Positions 23,198-36,551 are shown, counted from the stretch's first letter. The stretch is DNA of 64,000 bases from Campanula takesimana (GCA_026119855.1 JAOWBW010000381.1:744001-808000); one strand, 5' to 3'. Notes: generated by a model from the letters alone, not told the origin. Numbers and translations are program-made.

Positions 23198-26073
23198 TGT
23201 CACGCCCCGGAAATCTCAAAAATCCATAAATATAAAATTTACATAATATACATCTCCAAAATACAAAATACCAAACACGGGCGCGTGAATTCAACTATGA
23301 AATCTATACCATCAAGCAACACCTCAACGAGATTATAACTCGGAGACTAGAAACAAACGCGGAAGCAAGAACAACTATTAACAAAAATACCCAAAGTGCA
23401 ACCGAATATACAAAACACTGAACGACTACGAACCCACAATAATATGTGTAAAGGCTCCAAAGGGCAACTATCCCAAATGCGATCAACCTACTCAGAAGAT
23501 TCCCGCTACAACGGACCTCACAACGCTACCACTTGCTTTCCGGGGGGAGGGGGGGTTTAAGGAAAAACAATTTGAAACAAGAAACGGGGTGAGATAAAAT
23601 CTCAGTAAGTTACTAAATGCATCTACATGGCATAATATCATGCAAATCAACGATATAACTGAACAAGTAAATCACATAACAACAAATGAGAAAGCTCCCT
23701 ATCGCCAACTGTCCCATACCAGTTGGAAATAACGACTAACTCATCATGCAGCACATAAGACTGAAATAAACACGTAACAAAGGATACTGAGCCAAGGTTT
23801 CACCAAACTGATAGAACAATCGCTGCACAGCTTTAACCGATCAACCAATCAACAATAGCAGTATAACAACTGAAGAGAACCCCGGTCAGAACCGACCAAT
23901 CAATCAATCAACCCATCAAGCCATCTTCATAGTAGCATAAAAGCTGAAGAGAATACCCCCGATACCGGAACCAATAACAAAGTAACGTGCCACAAAGGGC
24001 GGGAGCCATGCCACAAAGTCATGCTCCAAAACGTCTCAACCAAGGCCGATCTGGAAGAGGAAAATAAGGGCAAAACAATGGTTGACACCATAATGGACTT
24101 GGCCGGTGCCATCACAATGTCTCACATCGCCCGACACAACCACAAATACCAGCTGGACTTTCAAATAAATGCTAAGTAATAAAATACTAGCACGGTAAAC
24201 AACTAAGGATTCCACAGTAGGGAACCATACCAATTAATCACCATAAAAGATGCAAACGATTACTCAAGAAGAGTTCAACAACAATAAACACAAGGAGTTT
24301 CTCATAAAAGAGTCCAACAACATTGACCATTAAAACATAATGATTCCAAGATAAGACACGTACCAAATACATCCTAAATATGATACCCACAAGTTAATCA
24401 TAAAGAGCACAACCCAAACGGTCGCTCACAAATGGCACAATGACTATTACCAAAATGACCCTAAACATTTACTCATAAAGATATACTAGGACTATGAACT
24501 CAACCATCTCATCACACCTGGAATTCCAAAGTAGGAAATCAGAATGAATACACCTTAAGGTTAATCAAACCGTAAGTACCCAATTGCCAATTCACGCTTT
24601 ACCTCCGTCCATAACGAACCAATTCTAAACACCCCAAATGAATCCAAAAGGTTACCCTTTATTAGAACATGATCACGACCGGACTAAACCCTACACTTTG
24701 GTGTTCAATAACAACCCTCTAGGTACTATAGGACATCGCCTAAAACCTAGACCAAGTCTTACTCGAAAATCAATTCGATTGGAACAATCACGAACACATC
24801 ATAAGATGCCCAAACATTCCCAAACAATACTTGATCAAATTACATAACACCATTGTTCACAAAGGAACCAATTTTAATTACTAAAGTGTTCCACGGTGCC
24901 CAACTAAGTCAACTAGAATAGTACTACGGAACCTAGACCGAGACTACACCTTGATCTTAAACCTCAACAATGATACAACCATTATGATCTGGAACCATGC
25001 GTCCAATAGAACCATTGCGTAGTACTCGAAAAGATCTTTCCAACGATAGTTTACACGTCTAAAACGGAGTCCGGACGAAGAAGTTATGGCCTCCGGAAAA
25101 TCGAACGAAAAACGGACAAACTGGAAAAGAGGGGTGCGCACGCCTCCCTTAAAAGGGGTGCGCGCGCCTCCCTTGAACAGAAGGTTGCGTTTTTGAACCA
25201 TAAGAGGGTGCGCACGCCTCCCAAAACATGGTGCGCGCGCCTCCTTGCCCGGAGGGACGAAATCCGGCCAAAATTCTGGGTTTCTTCCAAAAATCAACCC
25301 AAACTAAAACCAAACCAAAACCTAACACATCCAACAAGTATAACAAGGTACTAGAACAACTTACAAGTCTAAAATGACTAATATAACATCTATTATACAA
25401 CCTAAACCAAGAGATGATTCCAACACCCAATTCTCACAAAAATGGGTAAATTACAAATAAATTCTAAATCAACCAAAGAAGCCATATATAACAATCAAAG
25501 CATCAATAGAGTTATAGATGAACATTTTTAGCATAAATGGGGGAAAAGCAACTTACTTGGCCCGAAATCAAAGTTCTCCAAATCAAGATTTTCTTGGCTC
25601 TAAACGACCACCTCAACGATCTAAGCATTTTCATAAAATGAGAAATAAGAAAAGAAGAAAGGAATATGACTAAAAAGAAGAGAGAAGGAGGAGCTTTCTT
25701 ACTTTCCACAAATGGAGGAGAGAGAGATAGAAAATGAGTGTGTGTGCTGGAGAGAGAGAGAAGTGAGGGAGAAATGAGGGAGGAGAGAGGTGATGGAGGG
25801 AGTAAGTAGGATAAATTAGAATAGTTCACTTAGGCCCCCTCTACTACCCAACTAGGAATAATTAAATCCATTTCCCTACTATCAACTAAGACCCAATAAA
25901 TTCCACACTAGCACAAATGATCAATTAAAATGCTAGACATAAAATATTATGAAACATAAAATGCACACATAATTATTTAATTAAATAAATAATTTAACTA
26001 AATAAATAAGCAATAAATAAATAATTAAATATTTATTTCTAAGAAAATAGAGGCGGGTTTTCGGGTCGTTACA
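23198..26073 (-). repeat. Tekay/Del-like 3' LTR (minus strand)
   Basis: It nearly equals 28469-31342, with about 1% differences by eye. Four GC-rich boxes of the type GTGCGCRCGCCTCC lie at about 25134-25243. A G-run near 23541-23555 differs between the LTRs. Confidence 0.93.
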
Positions 26074-28468
26074 ATCTACCCTCCTTAAAAAGAATTCGCC
26101 CGCGAATTCACTCATCAAAATCACAATGCGCGGTCATAATAAGGCGACATCAATTCGCATAAAGCACTTATAACCTCTATCAATTACCAATTAAATATTT
26201 CATACATCGTCCCCACGACTCAAATAAACCGACACATTTGAACACATACGCATCTCAAGTATACTCGTATCAAACATTCTAAAGTTAACTTCCTCTTTCA
26301 TCCCGAATTTCAGATTCTCAAGACTATCACTTGTTCACCAATTCTAAGACATAGCTGATTCGATCCTGATTAGCATTACGCTCTCCATCAACCCTTAAAT
26401 CATCAACATCCATAAGTTTTACTATTCCGGTTCATCCGCACGCATTAACGATCTATACATCAACCCACGTAATCATACTACTACCCGAATAAATAAGAGA
26501 AGGAATAGGGCTAACGATTACTGTCACCCAACAACTCAATGATATAATCAAAAATCTATTGTTATCAACTATCCGGTCAAATGCGATTCCACTACCACAC
26601 TCACTTTCCTTATAAGATAAAACATAATACAGTCATAACCTTTGAATTCCTCAACTACTAGCATTACCTCATACTTAGTTTTCTAAGGAAATATATCCAT
26701 CAACTTTTGATAGTCCGATATCATAACGTTTCAACTTGGTCCCAAAATAAAATATAATATAACCCGCTAAGGTAAAACCACTAAAATCACAACCAATTAC
26801 AAGTCACAGATAGCTCCACTTATCAAGCGTTAATCCTCAAAATATATGCAAATACTTTATCGCCCAAAATCGCAGAATTCAGATTACTCCTAAACACAAT
26901 TCTCGAGATACTACAAACTCGTCTTATTCACAACCTTAATTATACCGCAAAGATACTTCCATTAGAAAATCGCATACTTATTATTACTTCCCAGAAATTC
27001 AAAACATTAAACAATTTCGATCTTACACAACTTCTTAAACTGTGAAAAGCTAAAGAAATTTCTCATCCTTCAAATGTTCACCGCGTGACTATATCTCTAA
27101 GGATTACCATTAAAGTAGCAACTGTAACGATCCGAACTTTTCACAATCTTTATTTTCATAAATATCAATATATTACAACTTACAACTCTAAAAGATATTA
27201 CAAATGATCGCTAATAATCCAAAATATTCAATAAACTGCTCCGTCCCAATACAGAATCATAGTATCCTTTAATATGCCAAAGTATCTATACTCAACTTCC
27301 TTTACAAATCCTTAATCCAAACGAGAACGCCACTAAGAAAAGATTCAGAACCAAGTGACAACTGTTTAACTAAAACCCAAAAAATGCCTTTAATATTGCT
27401 CGAGAATTTCTTAGTTTCTCAAAATATGTCTAGACCTTTAAACTTAACGTGCTTACCATCATTGATGATTATAACTCCCACCATATACTCATAACTCATT
27501 TTGCTTTAACTCAACTCCAGTCATGTACTAAAATGATTCCAAAAGTATCATAACTCAAATTCTTATTAGGACCCATAATAAATTAAGTATTTCCTCATAC
27601 TAAAGAATTCCGATGCACTCACGTAGATGTACTAAAAGTAAAGAAAAACTCCTATCAAGAAATTTACAAATTGAATCTTTAACTCTTTTAACCCAACCGA
27701 TACTATATGCTCACTGATTCACCCATCAGTATTATAGCCCATATCAACTCATCATATAACCCAAGTTCCCTATCGGTCAAGCGACATATCACACCTAGTA
27801 TAAATTATACTCAAGGATTCAACATTAGTATTGCCAACTGAATAAGCTAAATTCCCAGCACAACCTTATAATAAATATTTTCTAATTTTCAATACAGAAC
27901 TTGAACATTATATATATACCTAGTATGCTCCTAAACAAAGTCAAACATACTCATATAGAAATATTCTCCACCTATCGATGGCACACAAGAAACTCGTATC
28001 ATATAGAAAGCTAAACCATACCACTTAACTCATCAATATCCCGCATAGGTGACACAACTAAATCACCCCATACATACCAGCAGCAATCACGAAATTTCGT
28101 ACTCAAGAATACACCTCAACATAAATCACTTAATGAGAACAAACATACGAATATAGCACAAGACATTTCCACTTTACGAAATAGGTACGTCCAAGTCTTC
28201 AAAACTCGCACTCTCGATTCCCAAACCAACTAACCCCAAGGGAACCATTACTATTAACACCAATCTATACTTGATATACCACAAGAGAAGAAACACTCGG
28301 CGTCAATATCACGACTTATAACTCAACCAACTTCTACCTTAACCTCATTCTTTCAAGAAAACTTAGTTTCTAAACCACTCAAAATCATAACACCCAAGTA
28401 TTGAAACCTACTCAATATCAGAGTTCTTATTCTCTTTCAATATCTAAAACCATTGCTCTGATACCAAC
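26074..28468 (-). other. Tekay/Del-like interior, non-coding
   Basis: AT-rich, with no open frame of note and no recognisable Gag or Pol. The left edge is the purine tract (minus strand GGAGGGTAGAT) and the right edge is the primer site. At 27124 a TGTAACGATCCG sequence begins that resembles, loosely and in direct orientation, the first 100 bases of the LTR at 23198. It may be an old, divergent LTR fragment. Confidence 0.7.
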
Positions 28469-31342
28469 TGTCACGCCCCGGAAATCTCAAAAATCCATAA
28501 ATATAAAATTTACATAATATACATCTCCAAAATACAAAATACCAAACACGGGCGCGTGAATTCAACTATGAAATCTATACCATCAAGCAACACCTCAACG
28601 AGATTATAACTCGGAGACTAGAAACAAACGCGGAAGCAAGAACAACTATTAACAAAAATACCCAAAGTGCAACCGAATATACAAAACACTGAACGACTAC
28701 AAACCCACAATAATATGCGTAAAGGCTCCGAATGGCAACTATCCCAAATGCGATCAACCTGCTCAGAAGATTTCCGCTACAACGGACCTCACAACGCTAC
28801 CACTTGCTTTCCTAGGGGGGGGGTTAAGGAAAAACAATTTGAAACAAGAAACGGGGTGAGATAAAATCTCAGTAAGTTACTAAATGCATCTACATGGCAT
28901 AATATCATGCAAATCAACGATATAACTGAACAAGTAAATCACATAACAACAAATGAGAAAGCTCCCTATCGCCAACTGTCCCATACCAGTTGGAAATAAC
29001 GACTAACTCATCATGCAGCACATAAGACTGAAATAAACACGTAACAAAGGATACTGAGCCAAAGTTTCACCAAACTGATAGAACAATCGCTGCGCAGCTT
29101 CAACCGATCAACCAATCAACAATAGCAGTATAACAACTGAAGAGAACCCCGGTCAGAACCGACCAATCAATCAATCAACCCATCAAGCCATCTTCATAGT
29201 AGCATAAAAGCTGAAGAGAATACCCCCGGTACCGGAACCAATAACAAAGTAACATGCCACAAAGGGCGGGAGCCATGCCACAAAGTCATGCTCCAAAACG
29301 TCTCAACCAAGGCCGATCTGGAAGAGGAAAATAAGGGCAAAACAATGGTCGACACCTTAATGGACTTGGCCGGTGCCATCACAATGTCTCACATCGCCCG
29401 ACACAACCACAAATACCAGCTGGACTTTCAAATAAATGCTAAGTAATAAAATACTAGCACGGTAAACAACTAAGGATTCCACAGTAGGGAACCATACCAA
29501 TTAATCACCATAAAAGATGCAAACGATTACTCAAGAAGAGTTCAACAACAATAAACACAAGGAATCTCTCATAAAAGAGTCCAACAACATTGACCATTAA
29601 AACATAATGATTCCAAGATAAGACACGTACCAAATACATCCTAAATATGATACCCACAAGTTAATCATAAAGAGCACAACCCAAACGGTCGCTCACAAAT
29701 GGCACAATGACTATTACCAAAATGACCCTAAACATTTACTCATAAAGATATACTAGGACTATGAACTCAACCATCTCATCACACCTGGAATTCCAAAGTA
29801 GGAAATCAGAATGAATACACCTTAAGGTTAATCAAACCGTAAGTACCCAATTGCCAATTCACGCTTTACCTCCGTCCATAACGAACCAATTCTAAACACC
29901 CCAAACGAATCTAAAAGGTTACCCTTATTAGAACATGATCACGACCGGACTAAACCCTACACTTTGGTGTTCAATAACAACCCTCTAGGTACTATAGGAC
30001 ATCGCCTAAAACCTAGACCAAGTCTTACTCGAAAATCAATTCGATTGGAACAATCACGAACACATCATAAGATGCCCAAACATTCCCAAACAATACTTGA
30101 TCAAATTACATAACACCATTGTTCACAAAGGAACCAATTTTAATTACTAAAGTGTTCCACGGTGCCCAACTAAGTCAACTAGAATAGTACTACGGAACCT
30201 AGACCGAGACTACACCTTGATCTTAAACCTCAACAATGATACAACCATTATGATCTGGAACCATGCGGCCAATAGAACCATTGCGTAGTACTCGAAAATA
30301 TCTTTCCAACGATAGTTTACACGTCTAAAACGGAGTCCGGACGAAGAAGTTATGGCCTCCGAAAGAACGAACGAAAAACGGACAAACTGGAAAAAGAGGG
30401 GTGCGCACGCCTCCCTTAAAAGGGGTGCGCGCGCCTCCCTTGAACAGAAGGTTGCGTTTTTAAACCATAAGAGGGTGCGCACGCCTCCCAAAACATGGTG
30501 CGCGCGCCTCCTTGCCCGGAGGGACGAAATCCGGCCAAAATTCTGGGTTTCTTCCAAAAATCAACCCAAACTAAAACCAAACCAAAACCTAACACATCCA
30601 ACAAGTATAACAAGGTACTAGAACAACTTACAAGTCTAAAATGACTCATATAACATCTATTATACAACCTAAACCAAGAGATGATTCCAACACCCAATTC
30701 TCACAAAAATGGGTAAATTACAAATAAATTCTAAATCAACCAAAGAAGCCATATATAACAATCAAAGCATCAATGGAGTTATAGATGAACATTTTTAGCA
30801 TAAATGGGGGAAAAGCAACTTACTTGGCCCGAAATCAAAGTTCTCCAAATCAAGATTTTCTTGGCTCTAAACGACCACCTCAACGATCTAAGCATTTTCA
30901 TAAAATGAGAAATAAGAAAAGAAGAAAGGAATATGACTAAAAAGAAGAGAGAAGGAGGAGCTTTCTTACTTTCCACAAATGGAGGAGAGAGAGAGAGAAA
31001 AGGAGTGTGTGTGTGCTGGAGAGAGAGAGAAGTGAGGGAGAAATGAGGGAGGAGAGAGGTGATGGAGGGAGTAAGCAGGATTAATTAGAATAGTTCACTT
31101 AGGCCCCCTCTACTACCCAACTAGGAATAATTAAATCCATTTCCCTACTATTAACTAAGACCCAATAAATTCCACACTAGCACAAATGATCAATTAAAAT
31201 GCTAGACATAAAATATTATGAAACATAAAATGCACACATAATTATTTAATTAAATAAATAATTTAACTAAATAAATAAGCAATAAATAAATAATTAAATA
31301 TTTATTTCTAAGAAAATAGAGGCGGGTTTTCGGGTCGTTACA
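28469..31342 (-). repeat. Tekay/Del-like 5' LTR (minus strand)
   Basis: 2874 bp from TGTCACGCCCCGG to CGGGTCGTTACA in plus-strand terms. It has the same four GTGCGC boxes at about 30398-30512. A GA-rich microsatellite at 30980-31030 differs in length from the one near 25720-25760. Confidence 0.93.
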
Positions 31343-31347
31343 CTTTG

Positions 31348-32666
31348 TCTTTTGATAGCATAATTAAGTGAAACCACGTTAAACGTATAGGAATCACTCT
31401 TTCCTCATCTTGCTCATACACTGATAGAATTAATGCACCTCGCTTTGGCAGAGCCCACATAAAACTACCCGGTGTACTCACAAGTATTTTAATAATGGAT
31501 TGGCACATGACTTAAATTTTCAAGAAGGTTTATTTTACATAGAGACATGCATCATATATTTAATTATGTCAAATATAATATAATATAGTCTTTGCATAAT
31601 TAATGTTAACTAATCCAATTAATTAACAGAAGCAAAATCTTGTGATTTAATTATGAAGCAACATAATGGGGACAAAATCTAAATTATCTGTAAACAATTT
31701 ACAGATTGAATATTTCATTCGCATTCCCAGAAATAAGGCATAAGCCTGCCATTGGTCCATGCAATGAATTAGTCCAAATTTAGTTTCCTTCTCTTGCAAA
31801 CAATTTGCACTTTGCTCATAGGGATAATTCTGAAACTTTGTTTCTGCAGAACATCTATATATTGAGAGCACAAAACATACGGTCGAAACTAAGCCATGAA
31901 GGCATCCACAATCCCGTACTAAAATCGAGAAACCAAGTGATTTTGTATACGGCCGACACTAAGCCAAAAGGCTTCCACAATTCCGTATAGAAAAACAACT
32001 TGTTTCAAGATCATTCATTGTCTCATCAATATCATAGACTACAACAATTCTGAAATCTCCAGAACTCTGATTTCTGCAATTTTCTGGATTAAATCATATT
32101 TCAAGAAACACGGTTTCGAAAACCAGCCGTCTGAAACCAGATTCAGTTCCTGATTCGAATTCTGTAAACGATTTACAGAACAATCAGAAAATCCAGAAAA
32201 CAAAACAAAACTGTCAAGAAAAACCAAGTCAGCCGTACAGCTGCAACAGAGGCGTGCGACTTCTACTCAGCCGTACGGTGCCCATGGTCAGATTCCCAGA
32301 ATTTCATAAATTCGACCAATCCCAATATCGTGTTCATACATAATCAGATTACAGAAAACACGAAAATACAGATTACGAATTTTAACTCATCTAATTCATA
32401 TAATCAATAACCAATTTATTCCACATACAAATTAGATCAAGATTATCAATAAATATAATCTAATTATAACATGATAATCTAAGCATGTGATTATACATAT
32501 GAATCCAATTAATATTAGAATCACATAATCCCCATACTCATGCTCATAAATTTCATATCGCATATAAAATTTAAATCACACATTCATCTTTATCATCATG
32601 CAAAATTTATATAATCGAATTAAATAATTTAAACATGATGTATAAAAATAATCAACAACGAACGGG
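31348..32666 (-). other. copia 5' leader and start of gag, not readable
   Basis: This is the copia interior next to its primer site. It contains further CCGTACGG-type words near 32232-32280 and AT-rich sequence. A 74-residue minus-strand frame at 31647-31871 has no recognisable Gag domain. The gag start cannot be placed. Confidence 0.55.
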
Positions 32667-32678
32667 GCTCTGATACAA
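32667..32678 (-). other. copia primer-binding site
   Basis: On the minus strand TTGTATCAGAGC, one base different from the usual initiator-Met site TGGTATCAGAGC, next to the LTR end. Confidence 0.75.
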
Positions 32679-32679
32679 C

Positions 32680-34067
32680 TGTTGGGTTTTGATGCATCAT
32701 GTGCAGTGGAATTAAACATATAAATCAAACACCCATGAGCCCGGATCCGTGCATGTTGATTAAATTAAATACAAGATGAAAGAAAACATACCCTTGAAGA
32801 TCGAATCCATGAACACGGACTTTAAGGTGCTAAAGAAAACACCCTCCATCGGTATCCACACGTCGAACGGATATCAAGAACACCTTCTTGATCTGGATTG
32901 CTAGACCCAAGGCTTTGATGAAGAAACGATTTCTTCATCGGAATTATTTTGCTCTTTGATTATTGTATATTGATGATCAAGAATCATCAAATAAATAATC
33001 CTACCTCTCTATAATTTATTGTTTCTAAAACAATGGTTTGTGATTTCTAAAATCACCATTAGAGGATGTTAAACCCAGCTGCATATCTTATATGAGGGTT
33101 TGACCTAATTCCTTTTGGGGTCGGGATTCCTTTTCTGTCAAGAAAACTAAATAAACTGGACTGGTAAGGGTGGGGCGGCCGTACGGCTCTCCAGGAGCCG
33201 TACGCCACTCCAACAGCCATACGGTGGCCAGTTTATTTTCCCAGAATTTTAGCCTTTTTCAATCTGTTCTATTGTGTGTGACCCAATAGGATTATACTAA
33301 GTTGGCAACGAGTCCTAACGAGTCAGTGCCCGTAAGTCATAAGTGGACTCTAGCAAGCCATTATGCCCAATTAGTACAACTTTGAAAGTCCAAAGTAACC
33401 TTATAGAACATATCACAATCTCTTTGTCACGCGATATCATATTGGACATAAGTCATGGTCCACGTCAACTTATGTTGTCCAATGCTTTCTCGATCCTGAG
33501 TAGATTGATATGAGTAAATGACATTGAACACATCAATTCATTTGGGTACGGCCGTACACTATTATCAATTTCACTCATCGAGAGGCCAATCAGATATCTC
33601 TCTTGAGAGAGGGACAAATCCCATCTTGACTTATCATTCTTCCCTACAAGAATCCGATTATGCCAATCGTAGCCTTTATAACCACCCGGTTAAAGGTGGG
33701 GTTTGAGTACGTCAAACATAATGTTCATCATGTGGAAGACTATGATAATCTCAGGTCTAAGGATTCAAATGGTATGTCTATTATGAGATTTAATTATGAC
33801 ATTTGACCATGACATAAATCTCATAACGGGTCTATCCAGTACCTTATTCTCCAACAAGTACCCACAAGTTTAATCCGCATCATATGCACCATAATCAACA
33901 TATGATTATCCATTAAACTCATGCTAGCTCTTCATAAGTGCTAGGGACAATGATTACTATAATAAACATGCAAAAGATATAATAATCGGGTTTGTTATCT
34001 ATATAACAATGAAGCTATGATATAACGCATAGGCCTTTCTCAAGGGCCTAGGGCATAATATCCAACA
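32680..34067 (-). repeat. copia 5' LTR (uninterrupted copy)
   Basis: 1388 bp from TGTTGGGTTTTG to ATATCCAACA. It is the intact counterpart of the split LTR 694-1296 plus 17385-18172. Three CCGTACGG-type boxes lie between about 33173 and 33226, one of them mutated (CCATACGG). Confidence 0.94.
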
Positions 34068-34124
34068 GAAAGTGTCTACTAAATAAAAAAACCGATAATT
34101 ATCTAAGTTAAATGTTTAGTAAAA

Positions 34125-34714
34125 TACTACCTCCGTCCCATATCTAAAGAGCAAACTTAGTTATTTGATAATTGATACTTCTTCCATCCAGACTTTGATT
34201 TTTTATGATCAACTCGATCAAACATTGATCTTAATTTTATAAAAGTTAAATACCTAGTTACTATTTTGCAATTAAAAGTTGAGGCCGACCGTATTCTAAC
34301 GGTGAATTCATAACAATTTTTGAAATGCATAGGGATAGGTAGGTTTTCATACTATGGTCAACGTTTTATGGAGTTGACCATGAAAGTCAAAGTCAGACAA
34401 ACTTTCTGGTTAGTATATAGCATTTAAATGACGCTATTATACTTAGTCAACTTTATTTAGTAAAACGTACGCTACGTTAGGTGTATAATATAGTATATGT
34501 TACATGTATGTATATATACATATAATACATACATACTTCATGCACACACACACACATATACGGTTCCGTCCCGTCCGACTTAAGAGGAACTAGAATGAAT
34601 GTAGGAGGTTATGAGAACAAAAGTAATATTATCTTTCCATTTTTTGGCCGTACTACGTCGAGTAGGACACTTAAAATGGTAAAATGTCCTAAATCGGGCA
34701 GGATAGAGGGACTA
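34125..34714. mobile_element. possible Stowaway-like MITE relic
   Basis: The left edge reads TACTACCTCCGTCCCATAT and the right edge is GGATAGAGGGACTA, a weak inverted match. This resembles the CTCCCTCCGTYYC ends of plant Stowaway elements. A second left-end-like word, TACTTCTTCCATCCA, lies near 34168. The ends are too decayed to be sure. Confidence 0.35.
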
Positions 34715-34738
34715 TATAATAATGAATATAAATATGTG

Positions 34739-34791
34739 CTATATATATATATATATATACACACACATACACACACGCACACACATATATA

Positions 34792-34831
<40 letters not shown>

Positions 34832-34832
34832 A
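34739..34832. repeat. TA/CA compound microsatellite
   Basis: Runs of TA on both sides of an ACACAC block with ACAC-TATA interruptions. Confidence 0.95.
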
Positions 34833-35330
34833 TAAATATTTTTCTACATGCAAACGCATTTATATGTGAAATATATATGTGTGTGTATATGTAAATGATA
34901 AACATTTTGTTCATTCTATATTTTAGTAATTAAATATACTTGCATATATAACTACAATAATAGATGTTAATTTTATTTTTTATTTCAATGAGAAAAATAA
35001 TATAAGACAAATATGTGTACATTTGAAAATAATAAATTAGTTTTGAAAAAAAAAACGAATATTGTGTATATATCTCTACATTTTCATAATGGATGTGCAT
35101 AGAATAAATTAATTTTAGTTTTTGTACAATCTATATATTGTATTATTGTATGTTAAGATCATTATATGAATGGATAAAAATTAAATTAATTTTAGTTGTT
35201 GTGCAATTAATGTTGTTTGATTCATTTTGAAGATAAAAATATTTTAGTTATGATTTATTCCTTGTACAATGTTGTACATACATATAATGTATATGTATTC
35301 ATTACAAAAGTAATAATTATGATTATTTAG
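34833..35330. other. AT-rich spacer
   Basis: AT-rich DNA with no feature recognised. A loosely repeated phrase TTAAATTAATTTTAGTT is seen near 35105 and 35183. Confidence 0.5.
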
Positions 35331-35625
35331 TCGAGCTCGAGCTTAACGATCTAAGCTCGAGCTTAACGAGCCGATCTCGAGTCAAACGCAAATAAAATAA
35401 CACGCGTTAACGAGCATATCGAGCCGAGCCTGAGTTATTTGTGAATTAAATGAGCCGAACACGAGCCGAGCTCGAACAAAGCTCTTCGAACAAACGAGCC
35501 GAACACGAGCCGGCTCGATAAAAATTCAAGCTAAAAAACTCGGTTCGAGCTCGAACTCGAATAGCACTTCGATCCCATTCGAGTCGAGCTTTAATGAGCC
35601 GAGCTCGAATAGGCTCGGTTCGTTT
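35331..35625. repeat. CTCGAG-rich repeat block
   Basis: Dense GAGCCGAGCTCGAAC and CGAGCTTAACGAG words, similar in kind to 1-290 but not the same unit. It lies directly before a tRNA-like sequence. Confidence 0.65.
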
Positions 35626-35629
35626 AATA

Positions 35630-35715
35630 GAACTAGTTGGCATAGTGGTAGACTCTCTCATATAAGACTAAGAGGTCTTGGGTTCAAACCTTAGTGTAGG
35701 CAATATATTTTTAAT
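35630..35715 (+). mobile_element. tRNA-derived SINE-like sequence
   Basis: TGGCATAGTGG (35638-35648) fits the RNA polymerase III A box TRGYNNARNGG. GGTTCAAACCT (35681-35691) fits the B box. They are 32 bases apart, as in tRNA genes. The region does not fold as a full tRNA with intact acceptor ends as far as I can see, so a SINE head is more likely than a tRNA gene. Confidence 0.5.
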
Positions 35716-35719
35716 TATT

Positions 35720-35990
35720 TATAGTTGTTAAGATGGATATGGGGAAGGGTGGTTGTAGGTCCGACGGTGGGTGGCGTGTGGTGGGCGGATGCAGCTGGCG
35801 GCGGGCGGAAGCTCTGGTGGTTGGAGGGTGTTGGGCAGAGGCAGCCAGTGGACGGCGGCGGGCAGGAGCTGTGGTGGTGGTCGACGGTGGTGGTGGCTGG
35901 TGGTGGATGGTGGTTATGGCCAGTGGTGGGTGGCGGCGGTGGGCGTTGGTGGTCAAAGGTAAAGGTGGCGGTCAAAATGGCCAAAGGTTA
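35720..35990. repeat. GGTGG-rich low-complexity block
   Basis: G-rich plus strand of GGTGG, GGCGG and GGTTGG words with occasional ATGG. Overlapping open frames on both strands arise from the composition. Many close GG pairs could form G-quadruplexes. Confidence 0.85.
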
Positions 35991-36174
35991 GAGGTGTGAG
36001 AGGATTTTATTTGGGCTGGGGGTATTTTTTCCATTTATCAGGTTCGAGGGATTTATTGGTAAAATTGATTTGACCCATAGACCCTAAGGTAGAATATGAA
36101 ATGTTGTGTTTTTATTGGCAAATATCACCTTTCCCCAGGGACTTATTAGTAAAAATCCCTTTATTTTATCATCC

Positions 36175-36546
36175 ACTTCATCCTCTTCTATAATAGAGTG
36201 AGTCTTAAATCTCCGATATATCCATATTACATCGTTCTCAATCACTCATAGAGTATTTTAGGTCTTAGTCTATCTCTTATCATCTTATCATTTTTCAACT
36301 TTTTAGGTTTCCTAATCGATGTATTACTTTGTCTCCGTCTTACATAGTCAACCAGTTTAAACGATTCTCCATCATCTTATCATCAATAACCAAAGTCTGA
36401 CCTTCCCTTTAATCTCCACATTCCACAACCAATCATTTCTTGTATACCCACACATCCATCGTAGTATATACATCTCCGCCACATTCATCTTTTAAACTTA
36501 CCCTCAGTTTTAGTGCCCAGAACCATTATCAAATAGCAGTGCATAC
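36175..36546 (-). pseudogene. RTE-type LINE remnant, 3' part
   Basis: On the minus strand near 36490-36400 the translation reads KMNVAEMYILRWMCGYTRND. This closely matches the RTE-family C-terminal signature KMxVAEMRMLRWMCGxTRxD. Stops and shifts follow. It continues the LINE at 60377-60914, from which it is split by the element at 36552-60371. The 3' end is not sharp. Confidence 0.75.
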
Positions 36547-36551
36547 CTAAG

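Larger units (their letters stand above)
23198..31342 (-). mobile_element. Tekay/Del-like Ty3/gypsy element, non-autonomous
   Basis: Two LTRs of 2876 and 2874 bp (23198-26073 and 28469-31342) are flanked by a perfect target duplication CTTTG (23193-23197 and 31343-31347). On the minus strand the LTR runs TGTAACGACCCG to CCGGGGCGTGACA. The primer site is TGGTATCAGAGC (minus strand, 28455-28466). The pre-LTR phrase contains GCGAATTCTTTTTAAGGAGG. The 2.4-kb interior has no gag or pol. It lies inside the copia gag region. Confidence 0.93.
694..34067 (-). mobile_element. Ty1/copia LTR retrotransposon, decayed, with nested insertions
   Basis: Both ends match: TGTTGGGTTTTGATGCATCA at 694 and 32680, and ATATCCAACA at 18172 and 34067. 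A 5-bp target duplication GAAAG flanks it at 689-693 and 34068-34072. A primer site one base off the initiator-Met form (minus-strand TTGTATCAGAGC, 32667-32678) abuts the right LTR. A purine tract (GTGCAAGTGGGAGAT) abuts the left LTR, so the element reads on the minus strand. Pol fragments are recognisable but full of stops. Three other elements sit inside it: 1297-17379, about 19372-20706, and 23198-31342. Confidence 0.93.

Noticed and set aside
24944..25430. Several minus-strand frames around the GTGCGC boxes, repeated near 30210-30697
   Set aside because: LTR duplicates with GC-rich boxes; frames overlap one another and none has a domain.
34595..34894. 99-residue frame
   Set aside because: Mostly encoded by the TA/CA microsatellite.
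35630..35715. A functional tRNA gene
   Set aside because: A and B boxes are present but matching acceptor ends and a clear cloverleaf are not seen.
35711..35999. Overlapping Gly/Trp-rich and Pro/His-rich frames on both strands
   Set aside because: They follow from the GGTGG-rich composition; no start context or domain.
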